This document shows positions 25,735-37,380 of a DNA stretch of 64,000 nucleotides, in pieces. The notes below the pieces were generated by a model, which saw nothing but the letters and a program-made list of their open reading frames with translations, did not search any database and was not told the origin of the DNA. Source of the stretch: Eumeta japonica (lineage: Eukaryota > Arthropoda > Insecta > Lepidoptera > Psychidae); assembly GCA_005406025.1 (NCBI GenBank), contig BGZK01000889.1, positions 1-64,000 on the forward strand, in the 5' to 3' direction. The first letter of the stretch is position 1, and the number at the start of each line of letters is the position of its first letter. The position numbers and the translations under genes were made by a program.

Positions 25735-25930
25735 TTCGCAAGCGTGCGATTTGGCGCGATTTCGCGCGACGGCGCGTACGGGTCCCGCCGCGGCCGTGCG
25801 TGCGCCTCGAATGGCGGGCCGCCGCGTGCGCCGGCCGCGCCGCCGCGCCGCGGCCCGCGCATATCGCACCTAACCTATTTACGCTGAAGCCGTATGAAAC
25901 TGTACGAGGCGCCGGACGTTGGACTTGTAA
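25735..25930. promoter_or_regulatory. Strong CpG island
   Basis: About 190 bases are almost entirely G+C with very many CpG steps (for example GCCGCGTGCGCCGGCCGCGC). This is the densest island in the window. Open frames on both strands run through it (170 codons on the minus strand), but their Ala/Arg-rich translation follows from base composition and no domain is visible. A promoter or 5' untranslated exon of a gene is the best guess; strand is not determined. Confidence 0.4.
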
Positions 25931-25959
25931 ATGTTCACGGTCTGCGGGCGAAACTTTTT

Positions 25960-28900
25960 GTACGATGGACGCACTCGTCGTATGTCGTCGCCGATACGGT
26001 TCGATGGATTCATACAACAAATTGTTGTTGTTCCCAAATTTAATGTGTTTCGGTATCATTTTATTTGTTCGATTAAATATCTCTTCACATTCCTCACCAT
26101 AATGTCTGTGTCGTATTGTTGATTGATAATCGGTAAATATATACAAAGATGATTGGATGGGATTTTCTTGAATGTGAACTCATTACTGACTGTTGGAAAA
26201 TATTACCACGTTCTGAAATACATGAAGCGGAATAGGTATATGTTAATAAAAATCAAAACGTAATCAAAATTCATTATAAGCAATGCACTTGTAATGTTTC
26301 ATAAATTCTTTCTCGTAAAATGTGTTAAATTGAATTTTACACTTTAAAATGCACACTTAAAAAGCACTTCTGCAATGTTTGTGTCCATAACGTATAATAG
26401 AAATATACTTGATATTACAGTGGCTACGAAAATTATTCCTAATTTGATTATTGATTTTATAAGAGTTTAAAATAATTACCCTTTCTCTTTTAAATTATAT
26501 TGTATTTAACTTTGTTATCCAGCTTGTTTGAGTAGATATGGTTTTATATATACACATATATATTTTAATAAAAAGAAAGAGTTAGGAATTATCACAATAT
26601 ATCTCAGAAACACTATCGCAATAAATATGCCTATCATTTATTGAATGCATTTGTATGATTTATATTGCATATTCTGCGCGTGAATTTTAACATTCCCAAT
26701 ACAAAAAAAAATATATTCAAATCTAGACATATGTATGCATAAATAATTTATACCTACGACTCTAAAGTGTATTTATTGCTTACGTATACACATTAAATTC
26801 AACTATTTCGATATGCAAAGCTTTCTTTGTAATAAATTTCAACAAACTATCAACAGTTCTCCTCTGTGATTAAACCATAAAAGTAGTTTATCGTCTTACT
26901 TTATCGCTTCTGCCAATACCAATAAATAATCCATAAAATCACGGAACAATCAATTAAAAATGATGCCCAACTCGTTCATATAAACCGCACTATTAAATAT
27001 GAGAATAATTATTTAATCAAAAATAACGTGCACGTCTCCCTTCCGGGTATAATATTTTACATCAAGATCAAACAACTAATTTATTGAATCACGTAGCTGT
27101 CGTGCGCCAATCAACAGTCCATCATACAGCTGCTCAATGTGAAGTGTATGCGGTAGTGCGAAATCAAAGCTATTTGACAAAAAAATACTGACATTTTTCA
27201 TTATCATTATTGCTTTAAGGGGGAGTTCTTCTACACCCTTTTCCGTTGCAAGTAAGCTCTGCATTACTTTTTATGTAAGTTCTAAGTTACCGCATTAATT
27301 TTTATAGAATCGATATTAACCACATGTACTACTACGTAAAATTTTAATTTTATGTAACAGAAACGAAATGTACTAAATTAGACGGTAATACACTACGTAC
27401 GTGCTTAATAATAGAAAAAATAAGCACGAAAAATAAGCCGATAACACCAATAGGTACATGATACAAAATTGCAACAATTTCGCGAAATGATCTATCAAAA
27501 TTTTCACATTTTTTATATTTTTATAACCATAGATTTGTTATTGATCTTTTGATATAATTTACTTAAAGTCAGGAATTGAATGATGGTAACGCATTTTTTC
27601 GAATGTTGGTAATGTTTGGTAATAACTATTAACTTCAACAGATATCACTAAAACACATTCTCACATCTAAAATCAATAATAAACAAAACAAAATCGCGAT
27701 ATCCAGCGCATTTTAGGTGCAATGAAATTAAAAAACAAGTCAAAATCTTCTTTTTTACCATAAACTATAAAGCTTTTAAAAGAAAATAACTTTATCTATT
27801 AATCTAATCCATATTTCATTTTAATAAAAAAACAATATACAAGTTTTTTCACCAGGATTAAATCTAATAAATAATATTGACTAAAACTGTGTCAAAGGAT
27901 ATTATTCAGTTTTGTTTTCAAACGCGTATTAATAAATCGCAGAGATATTTGATTATATATTCAATAAATTATATCGTAGACAATCGTACTCCCTGTTTTT
28001 AATTTAGGAAGAAGTTAGTTGGAAGTAAGGAAATATTCGCAAATAAAAATACTCTTGCGCAAATCTGCCTTTTCCACAATTCACAATTCGAAGCATTTTT
28101 GCGAGTGCTTTTTTTTATTTGCCCTATGTTATTTCATTATTGAAACTATTACCAAGTGGATTTCAAACCATCGATTCATAATTATCTGTATCGATATCCA
28201 TTTCATTTATTGTAAACGTATTAGCCAGATCGAATGTTGTGATTTATTGTCGTAGGCTAGTACATTGTATTTGCATTTGTTGATTACGACGCTATTGTTA
28301 TAAAAGCTAATGCATAGCTTCTTAAGGGTGGGGTTTGACAGCACAGGTTACTGGGGTTGGTGATTGTCAAATTGGCGCCGTCGGCTCTGGTTCCCAAAAT
28401 AAATATATTTGCCTTTAGAAATAAAAATTAAAACAAATTTAAACTAAAATGACGCGTGGTTACCTTTTGAAATATGATGAAATATTCAGAACTTACTCAG
28501 GGCAGTAAGGATTTCAAAACTTGAAAACTTGGAAAGTTATTGAAGCAAATTATTTTATAGTGAAGAGGTGCGACGTTGTATTGTAAATATTTTACAAATA
28601 AATATTAAGAAAAAAACCAACAATCACACAGATGTTTTAGTTGAGTAAAACGGTATACAACCATCACATAATTTTGGTTGATGAGTTCTCATCTTAGCTG
28701 TTTCTCTAAGACATAGAATTAGGGAGATAAATACCTAACTAAATCTGCTAGGTCGATATAAGATCGAATTGAGTTCTCGATAGGCAAATGCAAAATGTAG
28801 TTAGGTCATGTATCTCGATTGAAAAGGTTTCAGGTCAAATAACGGAAAAATTGGGATATTTTTATGTAATAGGCCATATATATCCGTATGTTGTACAATG

Positions 28901-29300
28901 AATGTAAATTAGGATGTAGAGTAAAAGGGTGAAGATGGAAACGTATTTTATTCATATCGTACTGTATATGATATTGCAGGTGTAAATATAACTTTAATGT
29001 AAAAAAAATGTATAAGTGCTAATTGAAATCGCGTGGAGAGGGTTCCGTACAATAAATATGTTATCTGCCATTTTTTTAATATGACCCGAATTTGTTTGAG
29101 ATAACTGAAAGAATTGCTAATACAAATTTGTCCGCACAATATTGAGAAATTTACAATGTTATTTTTAGATCATAGACTTGTTATAAGTTTTCCTATATTT
29201 TGTAAGTAAAGAAATATTCTCTATTTTTCTTTCTGAAATATAAGGGTGAAAGATCAATATTCAACAAATTTGTCAAATAAAGCTATTTAGTTCAAAATTA
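25960..29300. other. AT-rich non-coding stretch
   Basis: Over 3 kb without a recognised gene or element. It could be intron of a gene starting at the adjacent CpG island, but no splice-supported exon was found. Confidence 0.4.
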
Positions 29301-29316
29301 TAAAGACGGTATATAC

Positions 29317-29320
<4 letters not shown>

Positions 29321-29356
<36 letters not shown>
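29321..29356. repeat. (AT)18 microsatellite
   Basis: Uninterrupted AT run of 36 bases. Confidence 0.95.
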
Positions 29357-29359
<3 letters not shown>

Positions 29360-29397
29360 GTTCAACTATCAACATTTACTCAATGAAGAACTAAGAA

Positions 29398-30325
29398 AAA
29401 AAACTGGCCAAGAGCACGTCGAATCATGCTCCCTGTAGGGTTCCGAAGCCGTTAGAACAAAGAAATGTACTCGAGATGAAAAAGTGCGTTGTTGCACATT
29501 TTCCGAGTTTCCCGCACTGAATAGTTATAAGTATTTTAATCGCCTATAACTATCTCGTATGGTATGTCGACTATTACTATTAAACTGATGCAAACTGAAG
29601 TACAACAACAAAAGAGCGTATCTTCATGGCACTCACGTCCTTCTGTTGAGAAGCGCAGTTTACGGCAAGAACACAAAAACAATATATCCGATCATGTTTA
29701 AAAAAAATTTCTTTGATAGGAATTATTACGCGTTACCTAGGTTACTTTTTCATATTTTTTTAGATACGGTTTAGAAAATAAAGGCCCCGAAAATAACAAT
29801 TCCTGCTATTTTCGGAGATATTATTTCTGAATTTAGTCACTTAATCAGAAATAGTGCTTAAAAACATTAATGTGTTTTTAAAAGAACTGTTGAATATGTG
29901 CCACGCGTTGGTCTTTGCTGAAAAAAAATTTATCAGCTTCTGTTACATGTATGGTGAGGCCCTAGAAATCTTTATTTTTGTTCTCGCTTAAAAAGACAAT
30001 AGTTTTTACAACAGGAATCAAGAAGAATAAACAACATTAGCATAGAATACAGTAGAAATTAGAAAGGCTGCAGATGAACTGTTCCAACTCTCAGAAATGG
30101 ACGTCAAAGCCTGCACCAATCAAAGGAAACGAAGAATGAAAGAGAAACACAAGGAACATACCCACCCCACTGTATTTGTTGACACACTATAGTATCTATT
30201 ACCTATCCCGAATCCAGTTTCTGGCTAAAGGTTGCACGAAAACCGGCTGGCTCGGCCGGACGGACGGACAGACGGACGTGATAAAACTATAAGGGTTTCG
30301 TTCTTACCATTTTGGCTCGGAACCC
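29398..30325 (+). mobile_element. Non-autonomous element ending in TAGGGTTCCGAAGCC inverted repeats, copy A
   Basis: The left part reads ACTGGCCAAGAGCACGTCGA, then GTAGGGTTCCGAAGCCGTTA. The right part reads GGACGGACAGACGGACGTGA, AAACTATAAG and GGCTCGGAACCCTAAAAA. TAGGGTTCCGAAGCC and the inverse of GGCTCGGAACCCTA form a terminal inverted repeat. The copy at 51405-52031 matches it along most of its length (shared blocks: ACTATTACTATTAAACT and CATCCGATCATGT-like). Relative to that copy, this one has about 300 additional bases near 29940-30230, perhaps a nested insertion. A mariner relic begins directly after its right end. Confidence 0.65.
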
Positions 30326-30329
30326 TAAA

Positions 30330-31490
30330 AACGATGTTCCGCCATTGTTTTGTTATTTTTCTGTCTAAAATGAGTGAAACTAACTTAGAAATTCGGTACA
30401 TTTTGAAGTTTTATTACAAAAAAGGGAAAAATGCGACGTCAGTCGCGAAAAAAAAATTGCGACGTTTATTATGGACCTAATGCAGTGTCATTAAGAGTAG
30501 CACAAAACTGGTTCCAAAGTTTTCAGTCCGTTAAATTTAATATCAAAGTAAACATCGCTCTGGTCGACCTGTTACGGATAAAGTCGATGCCATTTTTGAA
30601 GAAGTAAAGCATAATCGGCATATTAGTTTTTACGACATAGCTGAAGAGCTGGGGATTACCACAAAACAGTTTTGGCCCTTTTGAAAAAAGATGGATATAC
30701 AAAAAAGCTTGATACTTGGGTCCGACACGAGCTCTCTGAAAGAAATCTAATGAATTGTGTACTCATTTTGCCATTCTCTATTAAAACGGAATGAAACCGA
30801 ACCGTTTTTGAAGAGATTGATCACTGGTGACAAAAAATGTCTTACCTACGACAACAACTTGCAAAAAATATCATGGTTAAAAGACAAAGAAGCTCCACAG
30901 ACTATAGCGAAACCAGAATTAACTCGCAATAAATAGATGCTGTGTGTATGGTGGGATTGGAAGGAAATATCCTTCATTATGAAATTTTACCACCGGGCAA
31001 AACTATCAGTTCGGATCTCTTCTGCTAACAGCTGATGAGACTCAAGCAAAAAGTAGAGAAAAAACGGTCGCAATCGATCAACAGAAATGTTGTGGTTTTA
31101 CACCATGCTAACGCCAGACCACACACATCTTTAGCCAGTCAGCAAATATTGAGAGAGTTTGGTTGGGAAGCGTTAATACATTCACCACATAGCTCTGACC
31201 TTGTATCCTCAGATTTTTGTCTGTCAGTCTCTTCGGACTTCTTTAGGTAGTATTAAGTTAAGATCGACATAGGATTGTCAAAACTACTTGTCGCAATTTT
31301 ATAATCAGAACTTTCAAAATGCCTACAGGAATGGCTGTAGATATTTTAAGATCCCATTGGATCGACCGACAAAATTCGACCGATAAATTTGCAGTAAGCG
31401 AAAATAAGTATCTTATAAGCGTCTCATAACCCCAGTTCATCGAACGGATTCCTATCCCATATTCTAAACTACACGGAGCACCAATCATAG
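30330..31490 (+). pseudogene. mariner element relic, family M1 copy 1
   Basis: The start MSETNLEIRYILKFYYKKGK is a mariner-type N-terminus. Through several frameshifts and stops the sequence then shows AQNWFQSF, YDIAEELGI, KKLDTWV.HEL, LITGDKKC (first catalytic Asp block), VWWDWK, VVLHHANARPHTS (second block, where the usual Asp of HDNARPH is replaced by Ala) and SPHSSDLVSSDF (third block). Order and spacing fit a full-length mariner of about 1.2 kb. The missing catalytic Asp and multiple shifts make it inactive. The copy at 35571-36470 belongs to the same family. Confidence 0.85.
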
Positions 31491-32089
31491 ACATTGTTTA
31501 AAGTTATTTAAATGCGTTACGTTATAATCGCCCGGTACAGATTTCTTCGATTTCAATAAAAATCATTCGTAGAGCTCGTTCGCCTGTAGAAAAAAATACT
31601 ATGGCTGCCTGTTAACAAAAAAAAAACCCACCTCTCACAGCTCTATCGGAATCTCGACATCTCGTTCAATGGAAGTCATTTATTATAAGCATACACTCGA
31701 CAAAATAGCACGTTATTAAAATTGAATAGCCCGTAGCCGGACGCTACCGTACTCTATTACAACTCATTATATTTCTTTCATGCTGTGAACATTGTTGGTA
31801 GTTTTTTTTTCTGAGTTTCTTCTGTATTAACTTGTCCAAGTTACCGTTTATGTTATTTACCGAGCGATCCGCGCGGCCTACTTGTGCGTAACCCGTGTTA
31901 CACACTTAATTATTTGTTTATTACGAGCCATATCTAGACGTTATCGCCGTGCGTTTCTGTGTAAATTCTGATTAACCTATTGAGAACGGTCCGAGTTTTA
32001 AAATAAGCATTATACCAATTGATTATTGATTTCGAATGAGAAACGAAATTTGATTATATGTACTCAATTATTATTATTTTTTATATCTA

Positions 32090-32480
32090 TACCAGTTTCC
32101 GACTGAGAATTCGTCTGCGTCTACATAAAATTGGTTCCTGCGTTTTTTTTTATCGATCCCATTCCTATTCTTCTATCAATATATCTCTAGATCCTGACTC
32201 TTATTCCTGCAGTGGTTTTGATTACGATTTTTGTTTCCACTCCTTACTCTGATCCATATCCGCTCTATAACGATTCTATAATCCGGTGCCAATTCTGACC
32301 TCACCCCACATTACGGATCCAGTTTCGCTCTTGATTCTAATCTCGGTTTCGATCCCTACCAATCCTACTCGTTCAATTTTAATATACGGATTCCAATCCT
32401 GGTTCTGCTATCGTTCTAACTTTTAAACCTAATAGCGATCTCGTTATTCATTCTCATCTAGGCCTCGGTTCGCATTCCAA
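32090..32480. repeat. Degenerate GATTCC/GATCCT-type tract
   Basis: Nearly 400 bases are built from worn hexamer-like units of the type GATTCC, GATCCT, GATTCT and CATTCC, for example ATCCCATTCCTATTCTTCTA and GATCCTGACTCTTATTCCTG. The register drifts, so it is not a clean microsatellite. Short stretches of similar texture occur at 18536-18600 and 50720-50780. It may be the internal part of a dispersed element carrying a decayed minisatellite. Confidence 0.5.
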
Positions 32481-32582
32481 TAGCATTACTATATATCTGC
32501 AATGTTTTATTTTATTTTAATTAAATTATACATGACGGAAAATTAATAAATGGACAATATTTCCCATTTATATCATAAAATC

Positions 32583-32615
32583 ACATTTTGGCTGCGGCTC
32601 TGCCTGCGTAGATGA
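32583..32615 (-). repeat. Helitron-like terminal motif
   Basis: Reads CATTTTGGCTGCGGCTCTGC then CTGCGTAGATG, a diverged inverse copy of the GCGGGCGGAGCCGCGGGCAAAA end seen at 42173-42204. The associated body was not delimited. Confidence 0.35.
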
Positions 32616-33030
32616 AAAATCTTAATCGAAATTTTATTATTTATTGACCTAAACTTATTTTCATTCCGTTCAAGTGCGAATTCAGGGGGTCATGCTGGTC
32701 ACGAGCAAGTCCTAACTGAACCTCGTATGTATGACTCCGCCCTTGATTTCGTTACCAATTTTTCCAATCTTTACCCTATTACCCATTTAAATCTCTCTCT
32801 TTTCTCTTTTGCTCTCTCCTAGAGCTCCTTCTCATTCGTACTTTCTCTGGATTTCCTTCCCCTGGATCTTCTCACTTCAAATCTTCCTATCTATCCTACC
32901 ATTTGTTTCACAATCTCTCATCTCCCTCCCCCATACCTTCCCATCTCCAAACAAAGCGATCAAATAATATTTATAGGTAAATATACATATATCTTATATT
33001 ATAGGCAACTGTGTGTTCATCATCAGTTTG

Positions 33031-33114
33031 CTAAATTTTATCAAAGTCCTCTTGGGCAGAACCTTGGGAGAAAACTATAGTTAATATTAATGTTAAGCTT
33101 AATAATGTTTTCAT
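33031..33114 (-). CDS. Short ORF starting with a signal-peptide-like sequence (hypothetical)
   Basis: The frame encodes 27 residues: MKTLLSLTLILTIVFSQGSA followed by QEDFDKI and a stop. Residues 1-20 form a textbook secretion signal (Lys after Met, long Leu/Ile/Thr/Val core, small residues Gly-Ser-Ala before the likely cut). The context ATAAAATG is acceptable for insect initiation. It is too short to be a whole secreted protein, so it is either a first exon whose splice site I could not fix (a weak donor CAAGGTTCTG lies inside), a remnant of a secreted-protein gene, or chance. An upstream in-frame Met exists at 33225, but starting there would bury the signal inside the protein. Confidence 0.2.
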   Translation of the reverse strand: MKTLLSLTLILTIVFSQGSAQEDFDKI

Positions 33115-34049
33115 TTTATGATACCTATAAATATCTGGTATACACTTACACAAATACAAAAGGAGATTGTCCATTCCATAATATTCGTCTATAGATAAAA
33201 TGACTTCACAAGAGTGGTCAGTCATGGTTATTTTGACAAATTTTGTAGTTGGTTATTGCTAACTTGGCAAGACATTAAGTGAAAACGAGGAATTTTCAAA
33301 GAAAAATAACAAAGACGTTCTAAACCATTTACCGTCTTATAAATTAGGGTGACTCTACGGAGCAAAGCACGCAAAAACAACGCAAATGTAATGTGTATTT
33401 CATTACTGGACCTTCGGTGTATTTAAAATAGTAGTTTATACATTAAATATAGAGAATATTTACTCTCTTACTCTAAATATAAGTACCTACTATAAAATAC
33501 ATTTTTCGTGATATACTTTTGTTAAATTCAAATTCAAAATATTTTTGTTTCATGGGCGTTGCTTAAAATAACTCATTACATTTTATGGATTCACCTCTCG
33601 TTCAGTACGCAATTTTCCCTCAAGAGAAACGAACAAAAAAACTTGAGACTAACTCTTTTAAAATTTAATCATCAACAACTATAATGACCGAACAGAAATC
33701 CATTACAAACAGAAATAACCCGGTATAACAAGTCTTAGATTATGCCCAACGATATGTTTCCTATGCACATTAGAAAATTATATAACATCTTTATTATTTA
33801 TTAAAGCTTTTATATGTGTATCGTACTAAACATGTATATACACATATAGAGCCTCTTAAATGATTTCTTGACATTATATATCATGGTGCACGTAAACGCA
33901 TGTGTATATAAATTTTTTTTTGAAGCTGCGAATTTGTGGCATTGTGTCGAATGCTAATTTTCTAAAATATTCATAAATCCTTTCTTATGCATATTAAACT
34001 TTCACATGTAAATTCATATAAAAATCAAGAAACAATCGGGTTCCTAGAT

Positions 34050-34259
34050 AGTAAATCATTCGAATGGCCCGCTTACTTAACAAGCACGTACCATAAATAT
34101 TAGCCACAATCTCAACATAAGATGGGTAAAATTTAGTATCATAGAATAAATTTAAGTAAATCATTCGAATGGCCCGCTTACTTAACAAGCACGTACCATA
34201 AATATTAGCCACAATCTCAACATAAGATGGGTAAAATTTAGTATCATAGAATAAATTTA
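34050..34259. repeat. Exact tandem duplication, 2 x 105 bp
   Basis: Bases 34050-34154 and 34155-34259 appear identical base for base; each starts AGTAAATCATTCGAATGGCC and ends AGAATAAATTTA. A third partial copy of TTTAGTATCATA follows. Because 105 is a multiple of three, a minus-strand open frame (33994-34335) stays open through both copies and repeats a 35-residue unit. No known domain is seen in that frame. The identity implies a recent event. Confidence 0.9.
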
Positions 34260-34329
34260 GTATCATAAGCATATGCGAAAACCGAAATAACGGAATCTGT
34301 TTGGTATCGATGATGCTAAATTTATTGTA

Positions 34330-34625
34330 GGGCACAATTCCATAGTCTACAAAGAAACCTTATAGTTGCTCAACGTCCGTCTGCATGTCTGTCTGTCTTC
34401 CCGCGGCTTAACTCAATAGCTCTCAGTACTAGATAGCTATAATTTGGCATTGGTATACATAGCAATCACGACAAAGTGGTATAATCAAATCTTGAAAAAA
34501 CATTTTTCGAGTACTTTTACTATATGTAAAGTTGAAAAAAAATTTTTTTTCACATCTAGCCCATGCTAACGGGTGTCGTTGGATGGGTCGTTGAAAAATA
34601 TTGCGAATGTACTTTAATAATTAAA
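34330..34625 (+). repeat. Interspersed repeat, second copy of the 14030 family
   Basis: Contains GTCCGTCTGCATGTCTGTCT, CGCGGCTTAACTCAATAGCT, GCTATAATTTGGCATTGGTA, AATCACGACAAAGTGGTATA, a T-rich block and GTGTCGTTGGATGGGTCGTT. These match the blocks at 14030-14317 in order and spacing. Confidence 0.65.
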
Positions 34626-34964
34626 TTGTATAAGCAACAGTATTAACTTAATATGCACGTTATTGTAATATAATATACTATTTGCTTTTCTTTTACAATT
34701 GTTCTTATTATAAATATAGTTAATATATGACATTTAGTTCTTATTTAATATATTATCTGTCTAATAACGAAAATCCCGTCTAAATCTACTTAGTATTCTT
34801 AAAGTTTTATACGTATATACATTAACTGAACATGTGTATATATGCAATTGATTGATTACAAAAAGTATTATTGTTGTGAATTGCGCTCACAAACTGAAAG
34901 TAAATTAAAAGTACAAAATTATTCCCGTAAGGAAAAAATATTCAAGAATAGAATATTAAATTAA

Positions 34965-35000
34965 CTCCGCCCCCAGGCTCCGCCTTCATTTCGGCGATTT
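34965..35000 (-). repeat. Possible Helitron-like terminal motif
   Basis: Reads AACTCCGCCCCCAGGCTCCG then CCTTCATTTCG, resembling a worn inverse copy of the GC-rich hairpin end found at other sites. Weak evidence alone. Confidence 0.2.
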
Positions 35001-35570
35001 TGATGTGTGTTTACATTCTTTTTGAATGAATTTTGTTTTCGGGGTGGAACTTTCGACAAACAATAAATCTTGCTTGTTTATATTAGACGTGACATATTTA
35101 TGACTTATTTGTTTTACATAATTTATCGATTTATTTATATTTCAAGAATATTCTAGACGGTTTTTCAACCAGTATAAAGACCAGAATGAAACTAGAGATG
35201 GGAGAGTTTTGTTTCTGCGACCAGTTTGTTCACAAGTCAAGTGCGGTTAACGACAAACGTTCAAGTTGTTTCGTAGCAATTTATTATGACTGTATTTCTG
35301 ACTATACGCCTTCTGCTTTTTTAAGTGCTTCTTCTGTTTATCATTCCCCGAACCCAGATAGTATTTATATAACAATGTATAACAAATGTGGATGGAAGTA
35401 AAATAAAAAAAATTAATACCTTTATCGCTTTAACTTATTGTTTTCTATTGTCATTAATTTTGTATTCGTTCATAAGTGTGTAACACTATATGCCTACGTG
35501 AAACTTTACTGCTTGTGGGAAGGAGAAATAATAAATACGACCAACGCTATGCTTGTGAGCCACAAAGAAA

Positions 35571-36475
35571 ATTTGTAACCTTTATGGACCTAATGCAATG
35601 TCGATAAGAGTAGCAGAGCATTGGTTCAAACGTTTTCAGTTCGGTAATTTTGATGTCAAAGTTGAACCTCACTCTGGTCGTCCTCTGACGAATAAAGTTG
35701 ATGCCAATAAGGAAAAAGTAGAGCAAGATCGGCATATTAATTTTTACGACATTGTTTAACACCTGAGGAATGACCACAAAACAGTTTGAAGCCATTTGAA
35801 AAAAAGCTGGATATACAAAAAAGCTAGATACTTGGGTCCCACACGAGCTCTCTGAAAGAAATCTAATGAGTCGTATACTCATTTACGATTCTCTATTGAC
35901 ACATAATGAAACCGAACCGATGAAGAATGCATTATCTACGACAAGAAGCTAAAGATCATGGCTAAAAGGCAAGCAAGCTCCGCAGAGTATACCGGAACCC
36001 GGATTAACTGCAATAAGTTTATGCTAAGTGTATGGTGGGATTGGAAGGGAGAAATTCTTTATGAGCTTTTACCGCGGGGGCGAAATCATCAAATTGGATC
36101 TCTACTACCAACAGCTGATGAGACTCAACCAAGAAGTATAGAGAAAACGGCCGGAATTGATCAACAGAAAGATTGTGGATTTTCACTATGATAACGCCAA
36201 TTCAAACACATCTTTAGCTACTCAGTAAATAAAATAAAGCTACTCAGTAAATATATTGAAAGGGCATGGATGCGAAGTATCCACCAACTATTCACCAATC
36301 TTGCATCCTCAGTTTCGGTTTCTTCAGAATTTTTCAGGTAGTGTTAGGTTAACATTAAGAGAGGACTGTCAAAACTACTTATTGCAGTTTTTTGATTAGA
36401 AGTCTTAAAATTTCTACGGCAATGGAATTGTGTTACTACTTACAAAATGGCAACAAGTTTTTGAACAGAATAGCA
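35571..36475 (+). pseudogene. mariner element relic, family M1 copy 2
   Basis: The DNA ATGGACCTAATGCAATGTCG, AAGAGTAGCAGAGCATTGGT and TTTTCAGTTCGGTAATTTTG parallels 30471-30540 of copy 1. Frames give KKLDTWV, HTNSLKE-like shifts, AKRQASSA, MLSVWWDWKGEILYELLPRG and, near the end, REDCQNYLLQFFD. The first and second catalytic blocks are broken; the usual HDNA block reads HYDNANSN. The 5' end is missing, starting about 35571. Many stops and shifts show it is dead and old. Confidence 0.8.
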
Positions 36476-36479
36476 CACT

Positions 36480-37380
36480 TATAAATAAACATAAATAAAA
36501 TATGATAAAAATTATCTAGAATTCATATATAAAATACGAATAAACTTTTTCTCCGACCTTATATTTATACGTAAATAGGTTAAAAGTGACCAGTTCATTA
36601 GTTATTTCTCCTCTGTTCATCAATTTTTTTCTCTTTTTTTAGTAACTATTGAAGAGTTTTTAGAGTTATCAATAAAAAAAATTGGAAACGTTAAATAATT
36701 TTTTTCACCGTCGACGTAGGTTCGAAGTCTTTATTTAGAAACCTCTATTCCTCATACTTCATGCTTCTTTCGTCTACAGTCTACAACCTTTGCACAATAC
36801 TCAATACAGTATCTATGTTAGCTGCAAGGCGAATATGTCCTTAGTGTGTATTGTTTTTCAACGATTACTAATATTAAATTTTTAAATTTCATAGATATTA
36901 CAAAGAATTAAAGCATTATTATCGGTGGTACCGATACCACACAAGCTAATGTATTTGAATGCACTCGCAGCTAATGTTATAAATTAAGATTTAAAACAAA
37001 AAATGTGCAATGATTACAGAGATATAATCTTGATTGAATTTCAATAATTGGGCGATCGCTAGTTAAAAGAGATGAGTCATTATTATTTAATAATAGGGCA
37101 AAAGTGGAAATCCATAAAACAGAAAGAAATGTTATGATCTTTATGACGAAAGGACTTTTATAATAAAACGGAAAGTTTTACTGAGTATTTTAAAAACTGT
37201 TCAAAAATTGTTAAACATATTTATATAACAAATAAAAAAATATTAGTAATAAGATATAAAAATAGCATAAAGATAATAAAAAGTAATTGCGAGTGTCATA
37301 AAAAACGAAATTTATAAAATTAATGGTCGTGATCATGAATTTTAAGTTAAAATAAATGATAAAATGTAAATAAAAAATGG
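36480..37380. other. AT-rich non-coding stretch
   Basis: No gene or classified element recognised. A diverged block near 36830-37030 (TTTTTCAACGATTACTAATA ... CACTCGCAGCTAATGTTATA) has a similar-looking counterpart at about 43405-43540 (TTTTTTCAACTACTACTAAC ... CTCGCAGTTAAAGTAGTAAA), so an uncatalogued repeat is present. Confidence 0.4.

Noticed and set aside
25634..26146. 170-codon open frame on the minus strand, Arg/Ala-rich
   Set aside because: It crosses the strongest CpG island, where stop codons are rare on both strands; the opposite strand is also open (100 codons). No domain, splice site or conserved motif supports coding.
35160..35400. TATAAAGACCAG near a 71-codon frame, suggesting a solo LTR promoter
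   Set aside because: No matching second LTR, primer-binding site, polypurine tract or target duplication could be seen.
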